Source of the DNA: JAHFLF01 sp964560145
Lineage (GTDB): Bacteria; Patescibacteriota; Minisyncoccia; UBA6257; 1-14-0-10-44-23
Assembly: GCA_964560145.1 (NCBI GenBank)
Contig: CAZLKS010000045.1
Coordinates: 1 to 5,893 of the forward strand
Direction of reading: 5' to 3'
Length of the DNA stretch: 5,893 nt
Shown here in pieces: positions 1 to 5,893 of the stretch (position 1 is the stretch's first letter; every line of letters begins with the position of its first letter). The translations under genes and the position numbers were made by a program. The notes beneath the pieces are model-generated. The model was given only the letters and a program-made list of their open reading frames with translations. It did no database searches and was not told where the DNA came from.

Positions 1-194
1 AGCTTCTGTTGCAATACTACATCTGTTTATCGAAAAAAGCACATGAATTTAATGTAATCCATTAACAGCATTTATCCTCTAAAAACACATTACGCAAAGG
101 GAAATTCACCAAGCCATTAATGAAAACCATGCTTTGCTTTATCAACATCACAGAATGTACATAGCATATCGTCCCGTTAAAAAATCAGGTAGAA
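1..194. other. Left edge with no supportable gene
   Basis: I see no gene I can support here. The + strand has an open frame from 83 to 199 (38 codons, no good start) rich in His, Gln, Arg and Lys, but it is short enough to arise by chance. The missing front of the mqsR toxin gene should lie here if the locus were intact. I found no MqsR-like residues upstream of about 195 in any + frame, so the toxin gene has been cut at about this point rather than merely frameshifted. Confidence 0.4.
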
Positions 195-305
195 GATAAA
201 AACTGGCAAGACATATACCTTCCAAGCAGGAAGGCAGTGGATGTGTATTTGAAATTAACGATCATTGCTGACGTGCTGACCGCCTCATTTAAAGAGGGAG
301 GATGA
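195..305 (+). pseudogene. mqsR: MqsR-type mRNA interferase toxin, 3' remnant
   Basis: The frame ending at the TGA at 303-305 encodes a 36-residue tail that begins DKNWQDIYLP, continues through VDVYLKLTIIADVL and ends SFKEGG. It matches the C-terminal third of MqsR from memory (E. coli pattern WQDVY...QVYLKIT...DVLIVSFKEK). MqsR is a RelE-fold ribonuclease of about 98 residues that cleaves mRNA mainly at GCU sites. The remnant keeps the counterparts of E. coli Gln68 (in WQD) and Tyr81 (in VYLK) but not the Lys56 region or the N-terminal half. The in-frame stop at 162-164 and the absence of homologous sequence upstream show a 5' truncation, so no active toxin is expected. The stop overlaps the ATG of the antitoxin remnant by ATGA, the coupled arrangement usual for mqsRA. 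The left boundary is approximate. Confidence 0.8.
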
Positions 306-558
306 TAGAGTGCCCAATTTGCGGTGCAGCGGAACTGACTCACGACACCCGAGACAGTCCTTTCATCCACAAAGGAAAATCCACCATCATTGCATCAGTG
401 GCGGGTAACTTCTGCCCAGCCTGCGCAGAATCCATCCTGGCTGCCAGCGAATCAGAACGTGTCATGCACGAATTCCAGATCCTCTGCCAACCCTAGTGAG
501 ATTGCTCAAGGTGCTAGATCGCCATCCTGAATTACGGAATGAGATTAGGGCAGCTTAA
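302..558 (+). pseudogene. mqsA: MqsA-type antitoxin with internal deletion and frameshift
   Basis: The ATG at 302 opens a 64-codon frame that stops at 494-496. It encodes the N-terminal zinc domain of MqsA, with the pairs Cys4/Cys7 and Cys38/Cys41 in CxxC arrangement and the AESI stretch seen in E. coli MqsA (EESI). In a different frame, from about 484 to the TAA at 556-558, comes PTLVRLLKVLDRHPELRNEI followed by RAA. This is the C-terminal helix of MqsA (E. coli LLRVLDKHPELLNEIR). Full-length MqsA is about 131 residues, so roughly 50 residues, including the DNA-binding helix-turn-helix, are missing and the two ends are joined out of frame near 480-490. A short zinc-domain protein could still be translated. 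It might bind MqsR, but it could not repress through the lost helix-turn-helix. Start and coupling to mqsR look normal. Confidence 0.85.
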
Positions 559-606
559 TATCAATTGATTTGATTACACAAACAGGAAATTTTGTGCTGG
601 TTACAT

Positions 607-2559
607 TTAATTAGCATAAGAGTCAGATGGAGGAGGAAGTGGTGGCGTCCAACCATCTAACAAACTCACCACTCTTTCCTTCATTTGCTGAAAAAGAGTG
701 CAAAAAGCAGGATCTTCAAATAACCCCTTCGTTGCTTGACGCCAAGTCAAATCAATCTTCCAGTTATAAAGCGTTTCCTTACTTAAATAAGGTGCTCCAA
801 CTCTAATCATATCAATATAAGAAAACGCCAACTCTCTATCTACATTGTGTGCAGCTTTAAAAAATCCATCAATAAAATAGCCCCCTATAAAATCTGAAAA
901 TTGACTATGAATTAATGGCTCTCGATCTTTTTCAGGGATAAGTGCTAATAGTTCGGCACACGCATTCATGCAATTAAACCGATTAAAGTCATTGAAACTT
1001 TTGTCTTGACGCAAATGATTATAGTGATTGATTGCTTCAAGCACGTTAGTTGAGCGCCATCTTAGTAGTGGCTTTACTCCATTTAGCAAAGTCTTCAGTT
1101 CCGTCTTCATTGTCTTAAATTCAGCATAAAAAGCAAGATCCTCATGGCATAACATTTGATAGCCTGATGCCCTAATACCTAGAGCATGTCCACGACCGCC
1201 ATTAGTTCTTATCCCATGCAACAAATTGTACTGCGCATCATTTCCCATACTCGGCGCTATTTCTCTGATGAGAGCGCAACAAGAAAGCGCCAATGCTTTA
1301 TCCTTGTTATGTAAAGCCTGAGTAAGCCTTGTACTTAAAGCAGACTCTAGCCGAACATAACCATCAAATTTTGGCTCCCAAATACCCCACCTAGAAGCAA
1401 GCCATTTTGCCCGTTGTTCTTTCGACATTAGCACCAATTGATCAACCTCTGCCAACATCAAATCGTTCATACTAGTTATGAAAGAAACAAAACGTGAATA
1501 AGACCGAGAGTCACTTCGCCAAGCAGTCAACTCATCTTCCACTAACAATAATTTCCTACCATAAACTTCAGTAGAATAAGACAACGAGTCTTTATTATTC
1601 GCTATATCTTGCGCTTGAGAACGGCTGAGTTGCCGACGAGCATAGTATGCTTTTACGGACTCTATACGCATGTCAAGGATTGGGAGATCAACACCAATAG
1701 ACAATTTTTCACGACACTTACGCTTTTCTTGTTCGCTCCCCCCTAACCCTGCAACGATTAGTTCTGCACTAGCTAAGTTAACAATACTTAGCGGCAATCT
1801 TACTATGAGAGAAATCAAGGGCACTGTCCCCACAAGACATGCTGTCAATCCCATAACCAAATTAAAGGCACTATGCTGAGAAATTTTGCAAAATAATTCA
1901 ATAGGGCCATCAATGAAAATGCTAGCAGCACCCGCCACAATCAGACCAACAGGCAATATAACTATTGCAGGAATCCCGGAAATTAGGACACCAGCCCCAC
2001 CTGCCGTGACTCCAACACCATACAGCGCCCCCCCCACTCCAACAGCAGACATTCTCATAGAAAATGTTGCCATATCACAAAGAAAACGCCCTAAATCCCG
2101 TTCAGATGCATTTTTAATATTTGTCTGAACTTCAAGAACGGATGTTACAACACCTGACGTAGCCGGCACTGCGCTAAGAGCATTTAGCCTCACCGAAGGC
2201 AAACCATCAAACAATTCCTGCATCCGGTCAGTAAACCACGCCACCTCAGTACACAACCGCGGATTAGCACCACGCTCAACTAAAAAATGGGCAAAATCAT
2301 AATCCATCTCTTTGAAGGCCAAGTCCAACAACCTAATTTCTTGATGATCAATCGCCTCAATAGGATCATTGGCATCAAATCCTTGACGCACCAAATCCGT
2401 CGCTATCGTTTGTTTCTTTTTCGTATCGATTTCATAAGAACGCAAAGCACGTAACTGCTGCAGTGCAGCCGCTTTATGTTCTTCCATAGTTGGCACTACC
2501 GTTGGTACATTAAGAGTTGGCGTGGCACCACTTCCTCTGGAACTTAAACATCCAAACAT
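607..2559 (-). CDS. Ankyrin-unit protein with glycine-rich hydrophobic insert and duplicated C-terminal module
   Basis: A 650-residue protein that I do not recognise as a named family. Residues 62-103 form one ankyrin-like unit (NDPI, E-x-RLLD-x-A, F-x2-FL, GA-x-P-x-LC) that is closely repeated in the gene at 3752-4762. Residues 171-217 and 230-273 are long hydrophobic, Gly/Ala/Val/Ile-rich stretches able to form membrane helices or hairpins. Residues 336-650 are helical and contain two copies of a module (S426-K489 and S580-P640) that occurs once in the paralogue. The protein ends with GWTPP and a proline-rich tail. There is no signal peptide. The start is ATG 2559, because GAGG at 2568-2571 sits 7-8 bases upstream; the ATG at 2595 and TTG at 2601 lack a ribosome site. 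A terminator upstream separates it from the preceding gene. A membrane-inserting effector or an immunity-type protein are both possible; the function is unknown. Confidence 0.85.
   Translation of the reverse strand: MFGCLSSRGSGATPTLNVPTVVPTMEEHKAAALQQLRALRSYEIDTKKKQTIATDLVRQGFDANDPIEAIDHQEIRLLDLAFKEMDYDFAHFLVERGANPRLCTEVAWFTDRMQELFDGLPSVRLNALSAVPATSGVVTSVLEVQTNIKNASERDLGRFLCDMATFSMRMSAVGVGGALYGVGVTAGGAGVLISGIPAIVILPVGLIVAGAASIFIDGPIELFCKISQHSAFNLVMGLTACLVGTVPLISLIVRLPLSIVNLASAELIVAGLGGSEQEKRKCREKLSIGVDLPILDMRIESVKAYYARRQLSRSQAQDIANNKDSLSYSTEVYGRKLLLVEDELTAWRSDSRSYSRFVSFITSMNDLMLAEVDQLVLMSKEQRAKWLASRWGIWEPKFDGYVRLESALSTRLTQALHNKDKALALSCCALIREIAPSMGNDAQYNLLHGIRTNGGRGHALGIRASGYQMLCHEDLAFYAEFKTMKTELKTLLNGVKPLLRWRSTNVLEAINHYNHLRQDKSFNDFNRFNCMNACAELLALIPEKDREPLIHSQFSDFIGGYFIDGFFKAAHNVDRELAFSYIDMIRVGAPYLSKETLYNWKIDLTWRQATKGLFEDPAFCTLFQQMKERVVSLLDGWTPPLPPPSDSYAN
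640..822 (-). repeat. C-terminal module, copy 2 in the 650-residue protein
   Basis: Residues 580-640. The first motif is S-Y-x-D-M-I-R-x2-A-P-x7-Y. The second is D-P-A-F-C-x2-F-Q-x-M-K followed by LLDGWTPP. Compared with the other two copies, the link between the motifs is shorter and lacks the glycine-rich loop. The GWTPP end is shared with the paralogue at 3752-4762. Confidence 0.65.
1093..1284 (-). repeat. C-terminal module, copy 1 in the 650-residue protein
   Basis: Residues 426-489. The first motif is S-C-x-A-L-I-R-x2-A-P-x7-Y. A glycine-rich loop (GGRGH) follows, then GYQMLC and D-L-A-F-Y-x2-F-K-x-M-K. The GG-x-GH loop and the GY-x2-LC segment are also found in the copy at 3791-4009, so this copy is the closer match to the paralogue even though it lacks GWTPP. 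Confidence 0.7.
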
Positions 2560-2566
2560 AGTATTT

Positions 2567-2571
2567 TCCTC
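2567..2571 (-). promoter_or_regulatory. Shine-Dalgarno site that sets the start of the 650-residue gene
   Basis: The - strand reads GAGGAAAATACT directly before the ATG at 2559-2557, giving 7 bases between GAGGA and the start. No comparable purine tract precedes the earlier in-frame ATG (2595) or TTG (2601), so the shorter protein starting MFGCLSS is preferred. Confidence 0.7.
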
Positions 2572-2661
2572 ATGATTAAACCCTGACCTATCCATGTACA
2601 AACTAGACGATTAGTGTAGTTGACGACGGATTAAAAGTATTGATGCAACGCCAATGTCATT

Positions 2662-2695
2662 AAAAAAGCCACATCAAAATCCATTGATGTGGCTT
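2662..2695 (-). terminator. Intrinsic (Rho-independent) terminator
   Basis: A perfect 12-bp stem (AAGCCACATCAA at 2666-2677 paired with TTGATGTGGCTT at 2684-2695) has a 6-base loop. On the - strand it runs directly into six T residues (2667-2662). It lies about 95 bases past the stop of the tail-anchored protein gene and about 100 bases before the start of the 650-residue gene. It should therefore end the upstream transcript and leave the 650-residue gene needing its own promoter or read-through. On the + strand the stem is followed by GTAAAC rather than T residues, so it is directional. Confidence 0.88.
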
Positions 2696-2790
2696 GTAAA
2701 CAGTTGGATAAGAACACGGCAAACCGATCCATTACCTTAGAAAGTATCGTTCATTGTTACTCGAACTCCCATCAAGAAACCAGCATGTCC

Positions 2791-3687
2791 TTATGCACGC
2801 CACACCAGGTAACCACCAACAGCAAAAGCAACAACAGCAGCACCTGCTACACCCACGAAGGGTGTTGTCCAAGATTCAGAAGTATTTGTTCCCATCACAC
2901 CAGGTGACATAACGCCATTCTCTGGCCCCGAAAACTCACTATCACCTATACTTTCCTCATCGAATACACTACTTAGAGTAATATCACTATATGCATCAGC
3001 ACCATCGATGCTCTGTACAGCCGCAGCAGTACGCTCAGTATATAAGCTGTCTGCACTCATTAAATCACTTTGTGGTAGATTAAATGCCACTCTTAAATCG
3101 TCTGGAAATTGCTTATACTCAAGCGATTCACTAAATACCCCATTATCGGCGCCACTCCGCAATTGACCTTGAGCATCTGCGTCGATAGGGCGAGGAAAAT
3201 GACTTAATACCATCGCAAGCAATTGCGGATCCTTACTGAATCTATCATCGTTAATAAGGCTCGCAAGCACAAGTTGAGAAGCACGAGAATTAAAATACTT
3301 TAAAAAAATAGCGACGCCAGGTTTATCTTTAAAACGCCGACCCAACAACAGTTCCACTAGAAGATCCGCGTTTGCGTCGAGTAATGTTTTTTGATCTATC
3401 TCAGATAATGCTGGAATACGTTCGTCTGATGCTAGTGCACGGAAAACATCCGAATTCAAAAGCCTCTTCCGCCTCCGTATTATCGCTGTCAATAATATCT
3501 TCTGCACCTCACCAGAATTATAAAATTCTTCTTTCCGAGCGTCAGGTAATTTACGAAGCTCCGCGAGCGCGGAAAGATAAGGAGTCAAAGAATAACCCCA
3601 CGGACCTTTGCTGATTCTTTTAGCTAAATCGACATTCGGGTTTACCTTTGTAGGATGACTTAGGAAATTGAATCCTGTGACAAACAT
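2791..3687 (-). CDS. Helical protein with a C-terminal membrane anchor
   Basis: A 298-residue protein of unknown family. Residues 20-165 are rich in Leu, Ala and charged residues and read as an all-helical, possibly HEAT-like domain. Residues 168-272 are Ser/Asp/Gly/Glu-rich and probably a flexible linker. Residues 275-296 form one hydrophobic segment (FVGVAGAAVVAFAVGGYLVW) ending two residues before the C terminus. With no N-terminal signal, this is tail-anchored topology: the body would stay on the side where it is made or delivered. The start is ATG 3687, with AAAGGAG ending 5 bases upstream. It lies 64 bases after the ankyrin-unit gene at 3752-4762 on the same strand and is followed by a terminator, so the two are probably co-transcribed. 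A membrane-targeted effector or a partner of the ankyrin-unit proteins are inferences only. Confidence 0.82.
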   Translation of the reverse strand: MFVTGFNFLSHPTKVNPNVDLAKRISKGPWGYSLTPYLSALAELRKLPDARKEEFYNSGEVQKILLTAIIRRRKRLLNSDVFRALASDERIPALSEIDQKTLLDANADLLVELLLGRRFKDKPGVAIFLKYFNSRASQLVLASLINDDRFSKDPQLLAMVLSHFPRPIDADAQGQLRSGADNGVFSESLEYKQFPDDLRVAFNLPQSDLMSADSLYTERTAAAVQSIDGADAYSDITLSSVFDEESIGDSEFSGPENGVMSPGVMGTNTSESWTTPFVGVAGAAVVAFAVGGYLVWRA

Positions 3688-3692
3688 TTACA

Positions 3693-3699
3693 CTCCTTT
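3693..3699 (-). promoter_or_regulatory. Shine-Dalgarno site of the tail-anchored protein gene
   Basis: The - strand reads AAAGGAG then TGTAA and ATG at 3687. The strong match and 5-base spacing support this start. An AT-rich stretch (TTTTATATATAC) lies just upstream, but no paired -35 box is evident. Confidence 0.7.
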
Positions 3700-3751
3700 G
3701 TATATATAAAAGGCCCGCCGATATAAGCCGAATTGCTTGATTTTGTGCGAA

Positions 3752-4762
3752 TCAATGCTCAGTCGAATCATGGGGATCCCCTACCATGTAAGGAGGAGTC
3801 CATCCTTTCAATGACGCCTTCAGCGCTTTGAATTTTTCATAAAACAACGCATCATTAAGACACAATCTGTGATAGCCCCACATACTCGGCCGAGGATTAA
3901 AGTAAGAAGTATGACCGAGACCACCAGCCACATATATAGAGCTCAGCATACAATAACGCCCTGCAGGAGTCCAATGTGGCTTCATTCTATCAATAATGGC
4001 ACAGTAAGAAAGGACCCGGGCTTTAACGTGTTCGGGGTCAACATCGTCTTTTAAAGCGCTTTTAAAATCCTCTCTCAACCCCTCTCGTATTGCCTTTTGC
4101 AATCCCTTATACACAAGTTCCCTATCTTCCCAGGTTGTCGTGAAGATCCTTTCGCATAAAGCAACTGCGACTGCATATGGCTGGTCAAGCCGAGATAACC
4201 ATCCAACAACATCCTGAACAGCACGTGCATAATCGGCTATAGTCCTCGCTGCATGAAGACTATCTGCATACAATCGAATGTTGCCTTGGAGCACATCATC
4301 CTCCAACACTTCTTCCACCATTGCCCGCTCTTCAACCTCTAATAGTGCTGCTCTCATCTGCTCGACTTCCGCCTCTCTCGCCAAAAGAGTAGCGCCATCC
4401 ATTCTCGTCTTTCTGTCATATAAATCTATAACCCGCCGCCACAACGCCTGGTTCTTATTAGATACATTGCATAATCCCGGATCAGCCCCTTGCCGGATTA
4501 AAAAAACAATGAACTGCCAATGATTCTTTTGTTCACAAGCAAAATCCAATAATCTACTCTCCCTCCCATCTATATCGATAGGATCATTAATATGATTGTT
4601 TGGATTTTCACGCAACCAATCATTTACTACCTCTATTTTGTTTACTGGCAAATGCTCGGCGACCAATCTTGAGATTAAACTTGCCCCTATAGAGTTAGTA
4701 TAAGCTTCGACCGGAGCACTAGGAACAAGGATAGCATTAGCACTGTTTCCAGCGGGAAACAT
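3752..4762 (-). CDS. Ankyrin-unit protein, short paralogue of the 650-residue protein
   Basis: A 336-residue soluble-looking protein of unknown function. Residues 59-98 are one ankyrin-like unit whose key positions (NDPI, E-x-RLLD-x-A, F-x2-FL, GA-x-P-x-LC) match the larger protein at 607-2559. Residues 125-155 are Glu/Leu/Arg-rich and probably a helix or short coiled coil. Residues 160-324 form a helical region with one C-terminal module (S252-P324), including a GG-x-GH loop and ending GWTPP. No membrane segment or signal peptide is seen, so it lacks the hydrophobic insert of its paralogue. The start is ATG 4762: GGAGG lies 7 bases upstream, while the in-frame GTG at 4768 falls inside that same site. 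It begins 42 bases after the upstream gene's stop, which suggests an operon. It could be an adaptor, an immunity protein or a smaller effector; the sequence does not decide. Confidence 0.85.
   Translation of the reverse strand: MFPAGNSANAILVPSAPVEAYTNSIGASLISRLVAEHLPVNKIEVVNDWLRENPNNHINDPIDIDGRESRLLDFACEQKNHWQFIVFLIRQGADPGLCNVSNKNQALWRRVIDLYDRKTRMDGATLLAREAEVEQMRAALLEVEERAMVEEVLEDDVLQGNIRLYADSLHAARTIADYARAVQDVVGWLSRLDQPYAVAVALCERIFTTTWEDRELVYKGLQKAIREGLREDFKSALKDDVDPEHVKARVLSYCAIIDRMKPHWTPAGRYCMLSSIYVAGGLGHTSYFNPRPSMWGYHRLCLNDALFYEKFKALKASLKGWTPPYMVGDPHDSTEH
3791..4009 (-). repeat. C-terminal module, single copy in the 336-residue protein
   Basis: Residues 252-324. The first motif is S-Y-x-A-I-I-D-x2-K-P-x7-Y. 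It is followed by GG-x-GH, GYHRLC, D-A-L-F-Y-x2-F-K-x-L-K and GWTPP. It combines the middle loop of copy 1 with the GWTPP end of copy 2 of the larger protein, as expected if the short gene carries the undivided ancestral form. Confidence 0.7.
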
Positions 4763-4767
4763 AATCA

Positions 4768-4774
4768 CTCCTCC
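4768..4774 (-). promoter_or_regulatory. Shine-Dalgarno site that sets the start of the 336-residue gene
   Basis: The - strand reads GGAGGAGTGATTATG. The GTG at 4768-4766 shares a base with the purine tract and cannot be served by it, whereas the ATG at 4762-4760 is spaced 7 bases from GGAGG. This decides for the shorter protein starting MFPAG. Confidence 0.8.
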
Positions 4775-4804
4775 AGATAAGTTTAGTTTTAAAAAGCATT
4801 TCTA

Positions 4805-5893
4805 TCATACGGTAATTTCAGAATTAGCATTATTGACGAATGCCACTTTATTTTTCACATTGAAAGTTCCAGATAACTCCTGCCCAGATAGAACAACCAA
4901 AGTTTCTAACATACGGACAGCTGCCACACTCATCGCCGTATTTTTTAAAGTCGTAAGAGTTGAGCACCCCATATACGGCGCATTTCGTATGGTATTGATC
5001 GCCGCTGTAAGCTCTGTCCCAGTTTGGATCTCCACACGTACACCCATCCAATTCTTACAGAGTGATCTAAATGTCCAGTTGTCAATGTTAATAGCCTGTG
5101 AAGACATACCCAACTCTAATTCTTTAAAGTCCCAATTTGATTCTAAAGGCTGCATACGTACATTCAACGTCACCCCGGCAGTATTATGATTATTGTAATT
5201 AACCTGAAAATAATCCAGTTTATGGATGAAAACCATGGCAACCGCCACCCGCACAGCAGCAATAATGGTGGTAGCAACTAACTTATTCGCCAACCAATAC
5301 TGCTTGATCATGCCATCTAAATACTCATAAATTAAACGGCTTTTCCCCCTGGTAAATTGCAATATGTTGACCCCTGGAACATCGATTGCAGAGTCCGCCA
5401 GAAATTCTCTAGGTAAACCAATGCTGTCATATTGCGCCATGCAGCCATCTTGGAAATAATCTTGCAACAAGCCCAGATTCTTTTCATCAGGGGCAATAAT
5501 GATGCCCGAGTCATACGAAGATTTCCCTTTTGTATCTTGTCCAGCACCCTTGGATACACCAATATTGGGACTTTCTCCCGTCCCTGTTAACGTATTGGAG
5601 CCGGTATCAGGATGAAATAACTCCTTGGTAACCAGTTGAAAACTAGCGTAGCTGCAACGACTGGCATCCAAGTGGCCACCATCACTTTCTGGCCCCATGA
5701 ATTCCATGGTGATCACGCGATCGGCTCGGTAAGAAGTGATATTGCCGTAATCCAATTTTAATGTCTTAAGTCTGGGGAGATAAATATAATTTTTGCCCGT
5801 TCCAGGGCTGCCAGCATATTGGTAAAGATCATCTGCAACCACTTCGTTAGCGCCCAACGTTAATGCAGAAGCGATACCTGTGATGCTGGTATT
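4805..5893 (-). CDS. C-terminal part of a large protein, possibly a VgrG-type tail extension
   Basis: The frame is open from the right edge to the TGA at 4805-4807, giving 362 visible residues. There is no start in the window that I would trust; a TTG at 5857 is in frame but lacks a ribosome site, and the frame continues upstream. The first visible residues (NTSITGIASALTLGANEVV) resemble the repetitive Ser/Thr/Gly/Leu strands that follow the gp5-like spike in some type VI secretion VgrG proteins. The end (SGTFNVKNKVAFVNN) is also strand-like. Between them are a Gly/Ser/Thr-rich linker (visible residues about 95-130) and a hydrophobic segment (about 201-223). No catalytic motif is recognised. 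The coding call is firm; the VgrG link is weak and rests on style rather than a conserved motif. If right, the two downstream genes would be in cargo position. Confidence 0.6.
   Translation of the reverse strand, partial: NTSITGIASALTLGANEVVADDLYQYAGSPGTGKNYIYLPRLKTLKLDYGNITSYRADRVITMEFMGPESDGGHLDASRCSYASFQLVTKELFHPDTGSNTLTGTGESPNIGVSKGAGQDTKGKSSYDSGIIIAPDEKNLGLLQDYFQDGCMAQYDSIGLPREFLADSAIDVPGVNILQFTRGKSRLIYEYLDGMIKQYWLANKLVATTIIAAVRVAVAMVFIHKLDYFQVNYNNHNTAGVTLNVRMQPLESNWDFKELELGMSSQAINIDNWTFRSLCKNWMGVRVEIQTGTELTAAINTIRNAPYMGCSTLTTLKNTAMSVAAVRMLETLVVLSGQELSGTFNVKNKVAFVNNANSEITV

Noticed and set aside
83..199. Open + strand frame of 38 codons rich in His, Gln, Arg and Lys just before the mqsR remnant.
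   Set aside because: It has no good start codon or ribosome site, no recognised homologue, and is short enough to occur by chance. It could be a fragment of another broken gene.
564..592. Inverted repeats between the convergent mqsA remnant and the 650-residue gene (ATCAATTGAT palindrome; CACAAA/TTTGTG with an 8-base loop) as a shared terminator.
   Set aside because: The stems are short and AT-rich, and no T tract follows on either strand.
1670..2128. Two + strand frames opposite the hydrophobic region of the 650-residue gene.
   Set aside because: They mirror the biased composition of the hydrophobic segments on the other strand and have no independent support.
2596..2660. Promoter for the 650-residue gene (TTGCAT, TTGGCG and TACACT elements).
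   Set aside because: No pair of boxes has acceptable match and 16-18 base spacing. A promoter is expected here, but I cannot place it.
3560..3573. Inverted repeat TCCGCG-AG-CGCGGA within the tail-anchored protein gene.
   Set aside because: The loop is only two bases, it lies in coding sequence, and there is no second copy in the window.
3702..3737. GGC/GCC pairing followed by TTTT before the tail-anchored gene, considered as a terminator or attenuator.
   Set aside because: Only three to four pairs form, so the hairpin is too weak to call.
3772..3781. Palindrome GGGGATCCCC near the end of the 336-residue gene, flanked by CATG on both sides.
   Set aside because: It lies inside the coding region, has no loop, and is explained by the codons for VGDPHDS. 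No operator role can be supported.
4833..5189. 118-codon + strand frame opposite the right-edge gene.
   Set aside because: It is antisense to a longer, better-composed frame, has no ribosome site and no recognisable protein features.

Overview
The window looks like an accessory island from a moderately AT-rich Gram-negative bacterium, probably a proteobacterium. The host group is inferred only from the MqsRA-type toxin-antitoxin remnant, the Shine-Dalgarno sites and a possible VgrG-like tail. No gene allows a species-level call.

Layout: positions 1-558 (+ strand) hold a decayed mqsRA toxin-antitoxin locus. Only the last third of the MqsR toxin remains. It overlaps the start of an MqsA antitoxin gene that keeps its zinc-finger half and its last ~25 codons but has lost the helix-turn-helix core and the reading frame between them. 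From 607 to the right edge everything is on the - strand. In transcription order these are: the 3' part of a large gene of uncertain identity that enters from beyond 5893 (4805-5893); a 336-residue protein with one ankyrin-like unit (3752-4762); a 298-residue helical protein with a single C-terminal membrane anchor (2791-3687); a strong intrinsic terminator (2662-2695); and a 650-residue protein with the same ankyrin-like unit plus two long hydrophobic regions (607-2559).

The most interesting content is the pair of paralogues. The 336- and 650-residue proteins share an N-terminal ankyrin-like unit and a C-terminal helical module with a fixed-spacing signature. The module is present once in the short protein and twice in the long one. 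The long protein also has a glycine-rich hydrophobic insert between these parts. Together with a tail-anchored neighbour and a possible VgrG-type C-terminal extension upstream, this would fit a secreted effector or effector/immunity cargo cluster, for example of a type VI secretion system. That functional reading is inference; I recognise none of the four large proteins as a named family member.
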